Shown piece by piece: positions 1 through 9,030 of a stretch of DNA of 64,000 bases (within the stretch, counting starts at the first letter, position 1; the number at the start of each line of letters is the position of its first letter). The position numbers and the translations under genes were made by a program. Source of the DNA: Mycobacterium simulans (GTDB lineage Bacteria > Actinomycetota > Actinomycetes > Mycobacteriales > Mycobacteriaceae); assembly GCF_900232995.1 (NCBI RefSeq), contig NZ_OCVX01000003.1, forward strand, positions 772,978-836,977, given 5' to 3'. The notes under the pieces are model-generated. The model saw only the letters and a list, made by a program, of their open reading frames with translations. It was not told where the DNA came from and did no database searches.

Positions 1-3000
1 ATCCCCACCACCGCCACCGGCTCATCCGTACGCGCCGCCCGCGTAGCCTGCCGCACCGGCACCGTCGTCTGGCCCACCAAATCCGCCATATACCCGGCCA
101 CCGCCGCCGGGGTGGGGTAGTCAAATATCAACGTGGCCGGCAACTGCAGCCCCGTTTGGTGGCTCAAACTGTTACGCAGGTCCAGCCCACTGACCGAATC
201 GAGACCCAGGTCTTGAAATGGGCGCTGGGCCTCCACCCCAGCCCTATCGCCATCACGTAATAACGCCGCCGTCGCCGCGGTTACCATTGCGGCCAACGTG
301 TTCAACCGCTGCTCGAGGGGTTGAGCGGCCAATCGCCCCGCCCAACCGCCAACGTCAGGCGCAGCAGCCTCACCGCCTAGCTCACCGACCACCGGCGACA
401 GGCCATCCCCCGTCTCGCCGCCAACACCATCCCCGGCCGGCGCCAGCCAATAAGTGCGGTGCTCAAACGGGTAAGTCGGCAAACCCACCCGGCGTGCCTG
501 GGGACACAGCCCCCGCCACGAAAGGCTCCGCCCATGGGTATGCAGCCGACCCAACGTCGCGGCCAGCGCATCCAAATCCGGGCGATCCCGATACAACGTA
601 GGAATCACCGCCGAGTCGCCACGCTCACTGTGCACTAAGGTCTCGGTGATCGCCGGGGTCAACACAGGATGTGGAGACAGCTCTACAATCACGGACTCGC
701 CGTGAGCCAGCGCGGCGGTGAGGGCATCATAAAAGCGCACCGGTTCACGCAGATTGCGATACCAATACTCGCCGTCCATGGTGGTGGTATCTAACGGCTG
801 GCCCGAGAACACACCATCGACCGTTGAATACAGCCGGATACCTGACGCCTGCGGATCCAGCCCGCCCAGATCGGCAATTAGTCGCTCACGCAGCCCCTGC
901 ACCTGCACCGAATGCGATGCATAATCGACCGCCAAAACGCGCACCCGCACACCGTCACGCTCGCAGCTCTCGGCAAACTGTTCCACAGCCAGCCGACCAC
1001 CACTGACAATGGTGGACGAGGGGCCGTTGACCGCGCCGACGCTCAACGCGTCACCCCATGACTGCACGCGGGCGGCCACCTGCGGTGCCGGCATCAACAC
1101 CGAAGCCATCGCCCCTTGGCCGGCCATGCCCCCAACCGCTTGACTGCGCAGCGCAACAATCTTGGCGGCATCAGATAACGAAAACACCCCAGCGACATGA
1201 GCCGCGGCGATCTCTCCCTGCGAATGCCCGATCACCGCATCGGGGACCACCCCGTAAGAGCCCAACACCCGCGCCAAGGCGACCATCACCGAAAACAGCA
1301 CCGGCTGTACGACATCCACCCGATCCAAGGATGCCGCCCCAGGCCCGTGACACAACGCATCCCGCACCGACCACCCGGTCCACGGCCGCATTACCTCATC
1401 ACAGTCATCCACCGCGGCAGCAAACACCCGATGCTGCTGATACAACCGCTGACCCATCCCCAGGTACTGGGCCCCCTGTCCGGGGAAGACGAACCCCGTC
1501 TGCCCGCCCGCCGAATCCACACAGTGTGGCTCCACGAGCCGCGGATAAGGTTCACCTGCAGCAAGGGCCCGTAGCGCCTGCACCAGCTGCCCCCGGGCAT
1601 CCTGGGCATCACCACCCACCGCGACCGCAGCCCGCCAGCAATGATGCCGCCGCGTAGCGCCCAAACTGTAAGCCAGATCCCCCAAATCAACCTCGGGATG
1701 CTCACCCAAGTACCCCACCAGCCGCGCCGCCGCGGCCGCCACCGCTGCTCGTGTGCGCCCCGAGACGGGCCATACCCCCACCAGCGGAGCCCCCGACCCC
1801 GACGCGGTCACGGGCGCCCCCGGCACCGCCGGCACCGCCGACGCCGGGGCCTGACCCACAATCAGATGCGCGTTGGTGCCGCTTATCCCGAACGAGGACA
1901 CCCCCGCCAACAACGGCCGCTGCGGCACGGGCCACGACCCGGTCGCCGAGATGACCTGCACCCCCGACTCCGGACCCAACACCTCAAGTGGGGCACCACA
2001 ATTCAAACTGCCCGGCAACTCCCGGTGCGCCACTGCCAAAGCCACCTTGATCAACCCGATCACGCCTGCAGCGGCCTCCAAATGCCCCACATTGGCCTTC
2101 ACCGACCCAATCAACAGCGGCTGATCACCCTGATGCCCACCACCAAACACCGACACCAACGACTGGGCCTCGGTGCGATCACCCACCGGCGTCCCCGTGC
2201 CATGCGCCTCGATGTACTGCACCTGATCGGGCCCCACTCCCGCACCAGCCAACGCCGCCTGCAGCAACCGCTGATGGCCCTCCGCCGACGGCGCGGTCAA
2301 CCCCGCCCGCGCCCCCTCATTGATCACCGCCCCATCAAGAATCTGGCAATAGATCCGATCGCCATCCGCCAGCGCATCGGAAACCCTTTTCAGGACAACA
2401 AAACCCCCACCCTCCCCGCGCACATATCCATTCGCCGTCCGATCAAATGGACGACACACCCCGTCAGCCGACAACACTCCCAACTGCGAGATCGCAACCC
2501 CCGCATACGGGTCCAAGTTCAGGTGCACCCCACCGGCAACCGCCACCGCACAGTCACCCCGGCGCAGACTGTCCACCGCCAACGCGATTGCCGCCAACGA
2601 TGACGACTGACCGGTATCGACAACCAAACTCGGGCCGTTAAACCCGAAAAAGTGCGACACCCGCCCCGCAATAACCGACCGCAACGACCCCACCACGCTG
2701 CGCACCCCGGCAGCCACCCGTCCCGAAATCAACGACGCGAAATCATCACGCATCGCCCCCACAAACACCCCAACCGAACGGCCAGCCAACTTCTCCACCA
2801 CAGCCCCGGCATCCTCCACCGCAGCCCACACCAACTCCAACGCCAGCCGCTGATGAGGATCCATCCGCTCTGCCTCACCATCAGAAATCCCGAAAAACGG
2901 CGCATCAAAACCCAACGCCTCACCCAGCACCGCACCAAACCCCAACCCACTCTCACCCTCGACATCTCCCAAACCCCACCGCTGCGGTACTTGCGCGCCC

Positions 3001-3107
3001 GCACTGCAGCCACCCTGACTGATCAACCGCCAAAATTCGCCCGCCCCCGCCGCCCCCGGCACCCGACACGACAACCCGACAACAGCAATTCCCATGTCAG
3101 CGCTCAT
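1..3107 (-). CDS. Modular type I polyketide synthase, 5' part with KSQ loading module (runs off left edge)
   Basis: ATG at 3107 opens a frame that stays open to base 1 (about 1035 codons). The KS begins within the first ten residues, so there is no N-terminal docking helix, as expected of a first PKS subunit. The KS active-site Cys is replaced by Gln167 (DTGQSSS instead of DTACSSS), while His302 (EAHGTGT) and His342 (VGHLEAA) remain. That is the KSQ signature of a decarboxylating starter domain. An AT follows at about residues 535-835 with GHSQGE (627-632, Ser629) and YASH (729-732), motifs typical of methylmalonyl-CoA selection. An ACP has LGLDSVS with Ser971. No KR, DH or ER lies between AT and ACP. 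At the edge the frame enters DEPVAVVG, the start of the next KS. Inference: a propionate-type starter is made by decarboxylating methylmalonyl-ACP. A weak SD (GGTGGG) precedes the ATG. Product unknown. Confidence 0.93.
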   Translation of the reverse strand, partial: MSADMGIAVVGLSCRVPGAAGAGEFWRLISQGGCSAGAQVPQRWGLGDVEGESGLGFGAVLGEALGFDAPFFGISDGEAERMDPHQRLALELVWAAVEDAGAVVEKLAGRSVGVFVGAMRDDFASLISGRVAAGVRSVVGSLRSVIAGRVSHFFGFNGPSLVVDTGQSSSLAAIALAVDSLRRGDCAVAVAGGVHLNLDPYAGVAISQLGVLSADGVCRPFDRTANGYVRGEGGGFVVLKRVSDALADGDRIYCQILDGAVINEGARAGLTAPSAEGHQRLLQAALAGAGVGPDQVQYIEAHGTGTPVGDRTEAQSLVSVFGGGHQGDQPLLIGSVKANVGHLEAAAGVIGLIKVALAVAHRELPGSLNCGAPLEVLGPESGVQVISATGSWPVPQRPLLAGVSSFGISGTNAHLIVGQAPASAVPAVPGAPVTASGSGAPLVGVWPVSGRTRAAVAAAAARLVGYLGEHPEVDLGDLAYSLGATRRHHCWRAAVAVGGDAQDARGQLVQALRALAAGEPYPRLVEPHCVDSAGGQTGFVFPGQGAQYLGMGQRLYQQHRVFAAAVDDCDEVMRPWTGWSVRDALCHGPGAASLDRVDVVQPVLFSVMVALARVLGSYGVVPDAVIGHSQGEIAAAHVAGVFSLSDAAKIVALRSQAVGGMAGQGAMASVLMPAPQVAARVQSWGDALSVGAVNGPSSTIVSGGRLAVEQFAESCERDGVRVRVLAVDYASHSVQVQGLRERLIADLGGLDPQASGIRLYSTVDGVFSGQPLDTTTMDGEYWYRNLREPVRFYDALTAALAHGESVIVELSPHPVLTPAITETLVHSERGDSAVIPTLYRDRPDLDALAATLGRLHTHGRSLSWRGLCPQARRVGLPTYPFEHRTYWLAPAGDGVGGETGDGLSPVVGELGGEAAAPDVGGWAGRLAAQPLEQRLNTLAAMVTAATAALLRDGDRAGVEAQRPFQDLGLDSVSGLDLRNSLSHQTGLQLPATLIFDYPTPAAVAGYMADLVGQTTVPVRQATRAARTDEPVAVVG

Positions 3108-4033
3108 AAATTAACCCACCTAATCTTCCGAGAATCGCGTTCAGCATCCGCGCCGTTCGACCCAACACAATTCGCCAGCGCCCAACCTCATAGCGAACAA
3201 ATCACGCAATAATTAAGCTCAAATTATTGGTAGAGCAGAGCGCAGCACACCTACTATTGAGTAGTTGTGAGCTAAGCGCCCAACACCGATGTTCACAACC
3301 AAACTAACCTGAGAATAAGCGCCTAGTTTCGCTCATCGGTTATGCCGTTTAGCGACTATCGGCCAAACTGCAATCCGGCATCGCAACCGTCAATCACTCC
3401 TCTCTCAGGCAACACAGCCAGTCACCAGCGCTCCCAAAATCTGAGGATCCCGCCTTTCGTGCGCACGTCGTCAGGTGTGACCACAAACCCGATGCAGGGG
3501 AGCGAAAACAGCTCCCGCGCGAACGGCGAATTGGAGTCCTGCCCGACCGCTTTTCCGCCTTGGGTCGCGCATCATCACTCGGTGAGGTATGACAATTATT
3601 CGTCATGTGTATGACAGATAATCAATCTACCTCAGTGCGGCAGCGCGCACAAGATGCGGCAGCATCACGCAAAGTGTGTGCGCGAAACGGGTGAATCTAG
3701 TGCATAGTTTCGTCTCAGGATCGACAACGCCGGCCCCCAAACTCGGGCAAGCGCAATGGCAATGGCAACGCAGCCTCAGCAGCCGGCCCGGCCGAGCGAA
3801 GACAGCGCCTTCTATCTCAGCCGTTGCCCGCCGCCGCCACGCAGCGTATGCGCGAAGTCAAGATGGTTGCGAACCACGTTCGGTGTTCCATGTCAGAGTC
3901 GCGAAACGGGCAAGCTGGCTAGGCTCATGCAAATCCCGCAGCGGCGGTTGCAATTCGCGTTAGGTACGTGCTCGAGTTTTACACCCCGCAGGCAGAGATG
4001 GCGGCACTTAATTCTATGGTGGGCGTTCACCCT
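3108..4033. other. Long non-coding region between PKS and PE relic
   Basis: About 925 bases with no convincing gene. The first 230 bases beside the PKS start are relatively AT-rich and probably hold its promoter. Short plus-strand frames exist (for example 3342-3614 and 3676-3963), but they lack a good ribosome binding site and recognisable domains. Around 3587-3612 there are clustered ATGAC/GTCAT words that form a small inverted repeat. I see no transposase remnant or RNA gene. Confidence 0.5.
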
Positions 4034-4516
4034 TCAGGTTGGGATCAGGTATTGCATGCGCTGAGCTATTCCCGAACGGTGGCCTGCAGATCGGGCCCTG
4101 GCAAACATCCTGAATCGCGGATCTCGTCGGCCGGAACCCCAAATCAGCGCTCGTCCTGGTAAGCGGAATGCGACAAGTCGGTGCGCATTGATAACCTCCA
4201 ACACGGCTCGCTCGAGGACCTGCAGGGGTGATGCGTTGGCTGCCTCGGCAACCGCATAGGCGCCCCCGGCACTTCGCAAGCCCTGCACAAACCGGTCGTG
4301 GAACACGGCGATCTGTCCGTTGACCGCTTGGAATTGCTGGGCTTGCTCAGAGAACAATGCCGCGATCGCCGCCGACACCTCATCCTCGGCGGCAGCGATC
4401 AGCTGGGTCGTAGGTGCCGCTGCCGCGGCGCTCGCAGCGCCTTACGACGTCCCGATCCGACCCAGCTCGCTGACTGCCGACTCCACCGATTCGGTAACTA
4501 CCAACACGAAGGACAT
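4034..4516 (-). pseudogene. PE-family gene interrupted by an in-frame stop
   Basis: From ATG 4516, preceded by AGAGGAG, the frame reads MSFVLVVTESVESAVSELG, the classic PE N-terminus. It hits TAA at codon 25 (4442-4444), just before the Ala-rich segment and [20 protein letters not shown]. The same frame then continues with the rest of a PE domain ([27 protein letters not shown] and VINA) and stops at 4034. A PE domain is about 95-100 residues, so it is otherwise complete. The tail after VINA is atypical and shows no PGRS repeat. PE proteins are secreted by type VII systems, usually paired with a PPE protein; no PPE gene is adjacent. Restart at an internal codon would lack the N-terminal helix, so the gene is probably dead. 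Confidence 0.82.
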
Positions 4517-4655
4517 CGACACTCCTCTTAACCCGCCCGAACCGGTAGAAAACCTACCTGCGTCCAGAGCCTAGAGCCTGTAAGAACCGGTTGACCAGCG
4601 TTTTTAACGCATTTGAACAAGCGGCGGCGTGTTGTCAACGACGACACTGAAGGCG

Positions 4656-5819
4656 CTACGGCGCGATGGCATCGGCCTCGCGGTCCTGCGGCTCGGGCGA
4701 CTTCTCGCGTTTCTCCCAGCGGCGCAACGCTTCCCGGCAGGGCGACTCGACAAGCGCATAGCTCACCGCGGCAATCGCCCAGCCGAAGATCAGCGTAAAC
4801 ACCAACACCGTCGGCATGTGCCCGGTAAACGGGAAGATTCCGACCACCGGGAACACCATGTCAAGGGCCGCCAAGTGCCAGATGAAAAGGCCATAGGACC
4901 AGCGCCCCAGCGTCACCATGCCGGTGCTGCCCAGCAGGCGGTGCGGTGTATCGGGCCGATCCAGCACCAGCGGCGCAACCAGCGCGAACGCCAGCAGCGC
5001 ACCCATCGCGGTCTTCACCGCGAACTGCGCAGACGTGCCCTGGACCAGGCCCGCCGGACCGGCCACCGGCGAGGCCGCCACCAGATAGGCCAGTACCGCG
5101 ATGACGGCCATCGGCACCCGGCGACGCGCCCACCGGTGCGGCCACCCAATCGGGTGATAAGCCCACTCCGCCAACAACATTCCCGCGGCGAACCAGGAGA
5201 AGAATGCCGGCGGCCAGGTCATTGGGTTGGCTCCCGGGCCGCCGTGCAGCGGGATCCAGGCCCACGCCCAGCTGAGGGCGCCGACGGCGGCGATCACCGG
5301 TACGCGGGCGGGCACCGGGAGCCGTCGGGCCAGCAACGCGAAAACTGGCAGCGCCAGGTAGAAGCTGACCTCCACGGACAGGCTCCACATCTGGGTCAGG
5401 CCGCCGGTCAGAGTAAGCGGCACGTAGATCTGAGTGAGCGTCAGGTTGGCCAACCACACGGTCAGGCTGGCGTGGTCGGCATCGGGCAACAAACTGAGGA
5501 TCACGAACACCGCCGCGAGATAGGCTGGCATGATCCGAACTACCCGCGAGCGCAAATAGTGGCCGGTCTGCGGACGCGTCCCAAATCCTCGTGCCGCCGC
5601 GGCGTGTCCGCGCCACAACAGGAAACCCGACAACGCAAAGAACACTGCCACGGCTAGATCGAAGCGGCCGAACAGCCGGCCCGTCACGCCGCTGGAGTGC
5701 CCGGTCTGGAACGCGACATGTGTGACCACCACACCCATAGCCGCGCAGGCGCGCATGCCCTCTACCGCGGGCAAGAAGCTGCGGGTACCACCTACCTGCT
5801 GGGCGTCGGTCACGATCAC
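4656..5819 (-). CDS. Membrane acyltransferase-3 family protein (Rv0228 homologue)
   Basis: 387 residues from GTG 5819. The N-terminal segment has FLPAVEGMRACAAMGVVVTH, including the conserved His of acyltransferase-3/OafA-like enzymes, followed by FFALSGFLLWR. About ten hydrophobic segments follow. The family transfers acyl groups (acetyl, succinyl and others) to extracytoplasmic sugars or lipids. Its acceptor here is unknown. It lies divergently from the DUF3068 gene at 5997, as Rv0228 does beside Rv0227c in M. tuberculosis, which points to an envelope glycolipid or lipoglycan substrate. Confidence 0.85.
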   Translation of the reverse strand: MIVTDAQQVGGTRSFLPAVEGMRACAAMGVVVTHVAFQTGHSSGVTGRLFGRFDLAVAVFFALSGFLLWRGHAAAARGFGTRPQTGHYLRSRVVRIMPAYLAAVFVILSLLPDADHASLTVWLANLTLTQIYVPLTLTGGLTQMWSLSVEVSFYLALPVFALLARRLPVPARVPVIAAVGALSWAWAWIPLHGGPGANPMTWPPAFFSWFAAGMLLAEWAYHPIGWPHRWARRRVPMAVIAVLAYLVAASPVAGPAGLVQGTSAQFAVKTAMGALLAFALVAPLVLDRPDTPHRLLGSTGMVTLGRWSYGLFIWHLAALDMVFPVVGIFPFTGHMPTVLVFTLIFGWAIAAVSYALVESPCREALRRWEKREKSPEPQDREADAIAP

Positions 5820-5996
5820 AGTTTGCCTGGCATGTGTTGTCGGCCGAATTGGGTATGCCCGAAAGGTTCGTCCGCCAGGCCGCTACGTTCTGCTGTTAGG
5901 GTCAAACGGGTTCTGCCACACTGCTTGGTCAGGTCGGAGCAACGTGACCCCCGCCGGCGACGATGCAGAGCGAAGCGATGAGGAGGAGCCGCGCAC

Positions 5997-7268
5997 GTGA
6001 ACCGAGCAGTCATGTTGCGATTCGCCGCATGCGGAACGATCGGGCTCGGAGCCGCCTTGCTGATCGCCGCGCTGCTGCTATCGACCTATACCAGCAGCAG
6101 GATCACCAAAATCCCGCTCGATATCGACGCCACGCTGATAAGCGAGGGCACCGGGTCGGCACTTGACTCGGCGTCGCTGTCCGGTGATCACGTCGTCACC
6201 AACCAGAATGTGCCGCTGGTGTCGCAACAGCAGTTCAGCGTCGAATCCCCGGCCAATGCCGATGTGGTAACGCTGCAGGTGGGAACCTCGGTCCGGCGCA
6301 CCGATAAGCAGAAGGACACCGGCCTGCTGCTGGCAATCGTCGACACCGTCACCCTTAACCGGAAGACGGCGATGGCCGTTTCGGACGACACGCACACCGG
6401 CGGCGCGGTCCAGAAGCCGCGAGGCATCAACGACGAGAGTCCGCCGACCGCAATCCCGTTGCGACACGACGGGCTGGCCTATCGCTTCCCGTTCCACACC
6501 GAGAAGAAGTCATATCCATATTTCGACCCGATCGCGCAGAAGGCATTTGACGCCAACTATGAAGGCGAAGAGGACGTCAACGGCCTAACCACGTACCGGT
6601 TCTCCCAGACCGTCGGCTACAACTCCGAGGGCAAGTTGGTGGCTCCCATCCGGTACCCGTCGCTGTACGCCGGGGATGAGGACGGCAAGGTAACCACGTC
6701 AGCGGCGATGTGGGGAGTTCCCGGTGAGCCGAACGAACAGATCACCATGACCCGTTATTACGCCGCGCAGCGAACATTCTGGGTGGACCCGGTGTCGGGA
6801 ACCATCGTCAAGGAAACCGAACACGCCAATCACTATTTCGCCCGCGACGCGCTCAAGCCCGAGGTGACGCTGGCCGACTACAAGGTCACTTCCACCGAAG
6901 AGACGATCGAGTCCCAGGTCAATGCGGCTCGCGACGAGCGCGACCGACTGGCGCTGTGGTCGCGAGTACTGCCGATCACGTTCACCGCGACCGGCTTGAT
7001 CGCGCTGATTGGCGGCGCGGTGCTTGCCTCGTTCAGCCTTCGGACCGAGAGTGCGTTGACCGACCCCGGCCTGGACCGCGACGATACCGATTTCCTACGA
7101 CGAGCGGGGCTGGAGCCACCGGTACCCGGGGCGGAAGCCGAGACCGAGAAGCTGCCTACGCAGCGCCCGGATGCGCCGAAGGAGCCGGGTTCGCCCAGCG
7201 CCGATCTGCCGCCGGACTCCAAGCCGCAGGCGGAGTCGGGACCTCCAGAACCACCCGAACAGGCCTAG
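5997..7268 (+). CDS. DUF3068 membrane-anchored periplasmic protein (Rv0227c homologue, PgfA type)
   Basis: 423 residues, GTG start at 5997 preceded by GAGGAG. One hydrophobic helix lies near residues 7-31 (FAACGTIGLGAALLIAALLL) and a second near 323-345 (LPITFTATGLIALIGGAV). The roughly 290 residues between them form the predicted extracytoplasmic DUF3068 domain. The tail is Pro/Glu-rich and cytoplasmic. The orthologue MSMEG_0317 has been described as the polar growth factor PgfA, an MmpL3 partner involved in trehalose monomycolate traffic, and earlier work tied this family to LM/LAM synthesis; that is from memory. It forms a two-gene unit with the next gene, whose ATG lies 4 bases after this stop. 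Confidence 0.87.
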   Translation: MNRAVMLRFAACGTIGLGAALLIAALLLSTYTSSRITKIPLDIDATLISEGTGSALDSASLSGDHVVTNQNVPLVSQQQFSVESPANADVVTLQVGTSVRRTDKQKDTGLLLAIVDTVTLNRKTAMAVSDDTHTGGAVQKPRGINDESPPTAIPLRHDGLAYRFPFHTEKKSYPYFDPIAQKAFDANYEGEEDVNGLTTYRFSQTVGYNSEGKLVAPIRYPSLYAGDEDGKVTTSAAMWGVPGEPNEQITMTRYYAAQRTFWVDPVSGTIVKETEHANHYFARDALKPEVTLADYKVTSTEETIESQVNAARDERDRLALWSRVLPITFTATGLIALIGGAVLASFSLRTESALTDPGLDRDDTDFLRRAGLEPPVPGAEAETEKLPTQRPDAPKEPGSPSADLPPDSKPQAESGPPEPPEQA

Positions 7269-7272
7269 CTCG

Positions 7273-8961
7273 ATGCGGGCCAGCATGGCCCGGCCAGGGT
7301 TCGCGTTGGGGTTGGCGCTGTTAGTTGTTGCGCCGCTGCTGAAGCCTGGGTACCTGCTGCTGCGCGATGCTGTGTCCACCCCCCGGTCGTATCTGTCCGA
7401 AAGTGCCCTGGGGTTGTCGGCTGCGCCGCGGGCCACGCCGCAGGATTTCGCGATAGCGCTCGCCTCGCATCTGGTCGACGGCGGAATCGTGGTGAAGGCG
7501 TTGCTAATCCTGGGCCTGTGGCTGGCGGGGTGGGGCGCGGCCGTACTGGTCGACACCGCGCTGCCGGAGGCGGGGGTCGGTGGTCAGTTGGTCGCGGGCA
7601 CGCTGGCCGTCTGGAATCCCTATGTCGCCGAACGGCTACTGCAGGGCCATTGGAGTCTGTTGGTCGGCTACGGCTGCCTGCCTTGGGTGGCGACTACGAT
7701 GCTCGGGCTCCGTTCGTCGGGTGGAGCCGGGCGGTTCTTTGGACTGGCCTGCTGGACCGCGCTGGCCGGGTTGACCCCTACCGGGTTGATGCTGGCCGCA
7801 ACCGTTGCGCTGGTATGCGTGATCGCACCCGGTGCGGGCCGGCCGCGTTGGATGTGTGCCGCAACGGCATTGGGCTTTGCGACGGTCGGTGCGCTGCCTT
7901 GGTTGACGGCGTCGGTGGTGGGCTCGTCGTTGACCAGCCATACTCCGGCGAACCTGCTCGGCGTTACCGCGTTCGCGCCTCGCGCCGAGCCAGGCCTGGG
8001 CACATTCGTTAGTTTGGCCAGCCTTGGTGGCATCTGGAACGGTGAGGCCGTACCCGGCTCGCGGACAACTCTTTTCGCGTTGTTGTCGGCCGCGGTGTTA
8101 CTTGGTGTGGTGGCGGCCGGAGTACCGGCAGTGGTGCGCCGGCCGGCCGTGGTGCCGTTATTGGTGCTGGCGGCGGCTTCGGTATTGGTGCCCACGGTCT
8201 TGGCGACCGACCCGGGCCTGCACGCGCTGCGCGCGGTGGTTGACGCCGCGCCGGGCTTGGGGGTGCTACGCGACGGTCAAAAATGGGTGGCGCTGGCCAT
8301 GCCCGGATATGCGCTGGCCGGCGCGGGCGCGGTGGTGACGCTGCGACGGTGGCTGCCTGCGGCGGTGACGGCGTTGATCTGCAGCCTGGCGCTGATCCTG
8401 GCGTTGCCCGATCTGGCCTGGGGCGTTGGGGGCAAGGTTGCGCCGGTGCGGTACCCGTCCGGGTGGGCCGCGGTGGCGTCGGCGATCAACGCCGCACCTG
8501 GGACCGTCGCGGTGCTGCCCGCCGGCACCATGCGCCGCTTTTCCTGGTCCGGCCCGGCTCCCGTACTCGATCCGCTGCCCCGTTGGGTGCGCGCCGACGT
8601 GCTGACCACCGGTGACCTGGTCATTTCCGGTGTCACAGTTCCCGGGGAGGGCGTGCACGCGCGAGCTATACAGGAGTTGCTGCTGACCGGGCCCGATCCG
8701 TCCGTGCTGGCCTCTGCCGGCGTGGCGTGGCTGGTTGTCGAATCAGATAGCGCCGGCGACATGGGTGCCGGCGCACGCACCGTCGCCGGGCTGACGCCGG
8801 CCTTTCGTGACGACGAAATCGCTGTTTACCGGATTGGGGGCCAGACGGGCGGTGCGCCTGCCGCCCACCTGCGAGCGGTGATGCTCGCACACCTGGCGTG
8901 GCTGGCTTTGCTGGTTGTCGGGGCATTCGGCTCGGCGTGCTGTTGGGCGCGCCGACATTGA
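7273..8961 (+). CDS. Polytopic membrane protein (Rv0226c homologue), GT-C-like
   Basis: ATG 7273 gives 562 residues starting MRASMARPG. The upstream in-frame ATG at 7171 would overlap the previous gene by about 100 bases and encodes an Arg-rich non-conserved stretch, so the later start is preferred. About ten to twelve hydrophobic segments follow. The motif PGYLLLRDAV just after the first helix resembles the first extracytoplasmic loop of GT-C fold glycosyltransferases, which carries an acidic catalytic residue. That assignment is an inference. The C-terminal 150 residues are mostly soluble. It is co-transcribed with the DUF3068 gene and probably acts in the same envelope pathway. Confidence 0.82.
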   Translation: MRASMARPGFALGLALLVVAPLLKPGYLLLRDAVSTPRSYLSESALGLSAAPRATPQDFAIALASHLVDGGIVVKALLILGLWLAGWGAAVLVDTALPEAGVGGQLVAGTLAVWNPYVAERLLQGHWSLLVGYGCLPWVATTMLGLRSSGGAGRFFGLACWTALAGLTPTGLMLAATVALVCVIAPGAGRPRWMCAATALGFATVGALPWLTASVVGSSLTSHTPANLLGVTAFAPRAEPGLGTFVSLASLGGIWNGEAVPGSRTTLFALLSAAVLLGVVAAGVPAVVRRPAVVPLLVLAAASVLVPTVLATDPGLHALRAVVDAAPGLGVLRDGQKWVALAMPGYALAGAGAVVTLRRWLPAAVTALICSLALILALPDLAWGVGGKVAPVRYPSGWAAVASAINAAPGTVAVLPAGTMRRFSWSGPAPVLDPLPRWVRADVLTTGDLVISGVTVPGEGVHARAIQELLLTGPDPSVLASAGVAWLVVESDSAGDMGAGARTVAGLTPAFRDDEIAVYRIGGQTGGAPAAHLRAVMLAHLAWLALLVVGAFGSACCWARRH

Positions 8962-9030
8962 CACCACGCACAAGACACGCCGGCGGGCGTCGCCAAGGGT
9001 TGAGTCTGGAGGTGCGCGGCGCGCGGTTAG

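Noticed and set aside
218..2603. Several plus-strand open frames (for example 1058-1657, 1641-2603)
   Set aside because: They lie opposite the PKS, are Pro/Arg/His-rich and have no domains. They are antisense shadows of a high-GC gene.
3342..3963. Small plus-strand ORFs in the PKS/PE spacer
   Set aside because: No ribosome binding site, no known motifs and Ser/Arg-rich composition; not supported as genes.
4629..5657. 342-residue plus-strand frame
   Set aside because: Antisense to the acyltransferase-3 gene; composition is His/Arg/Gln-rich low complexity.
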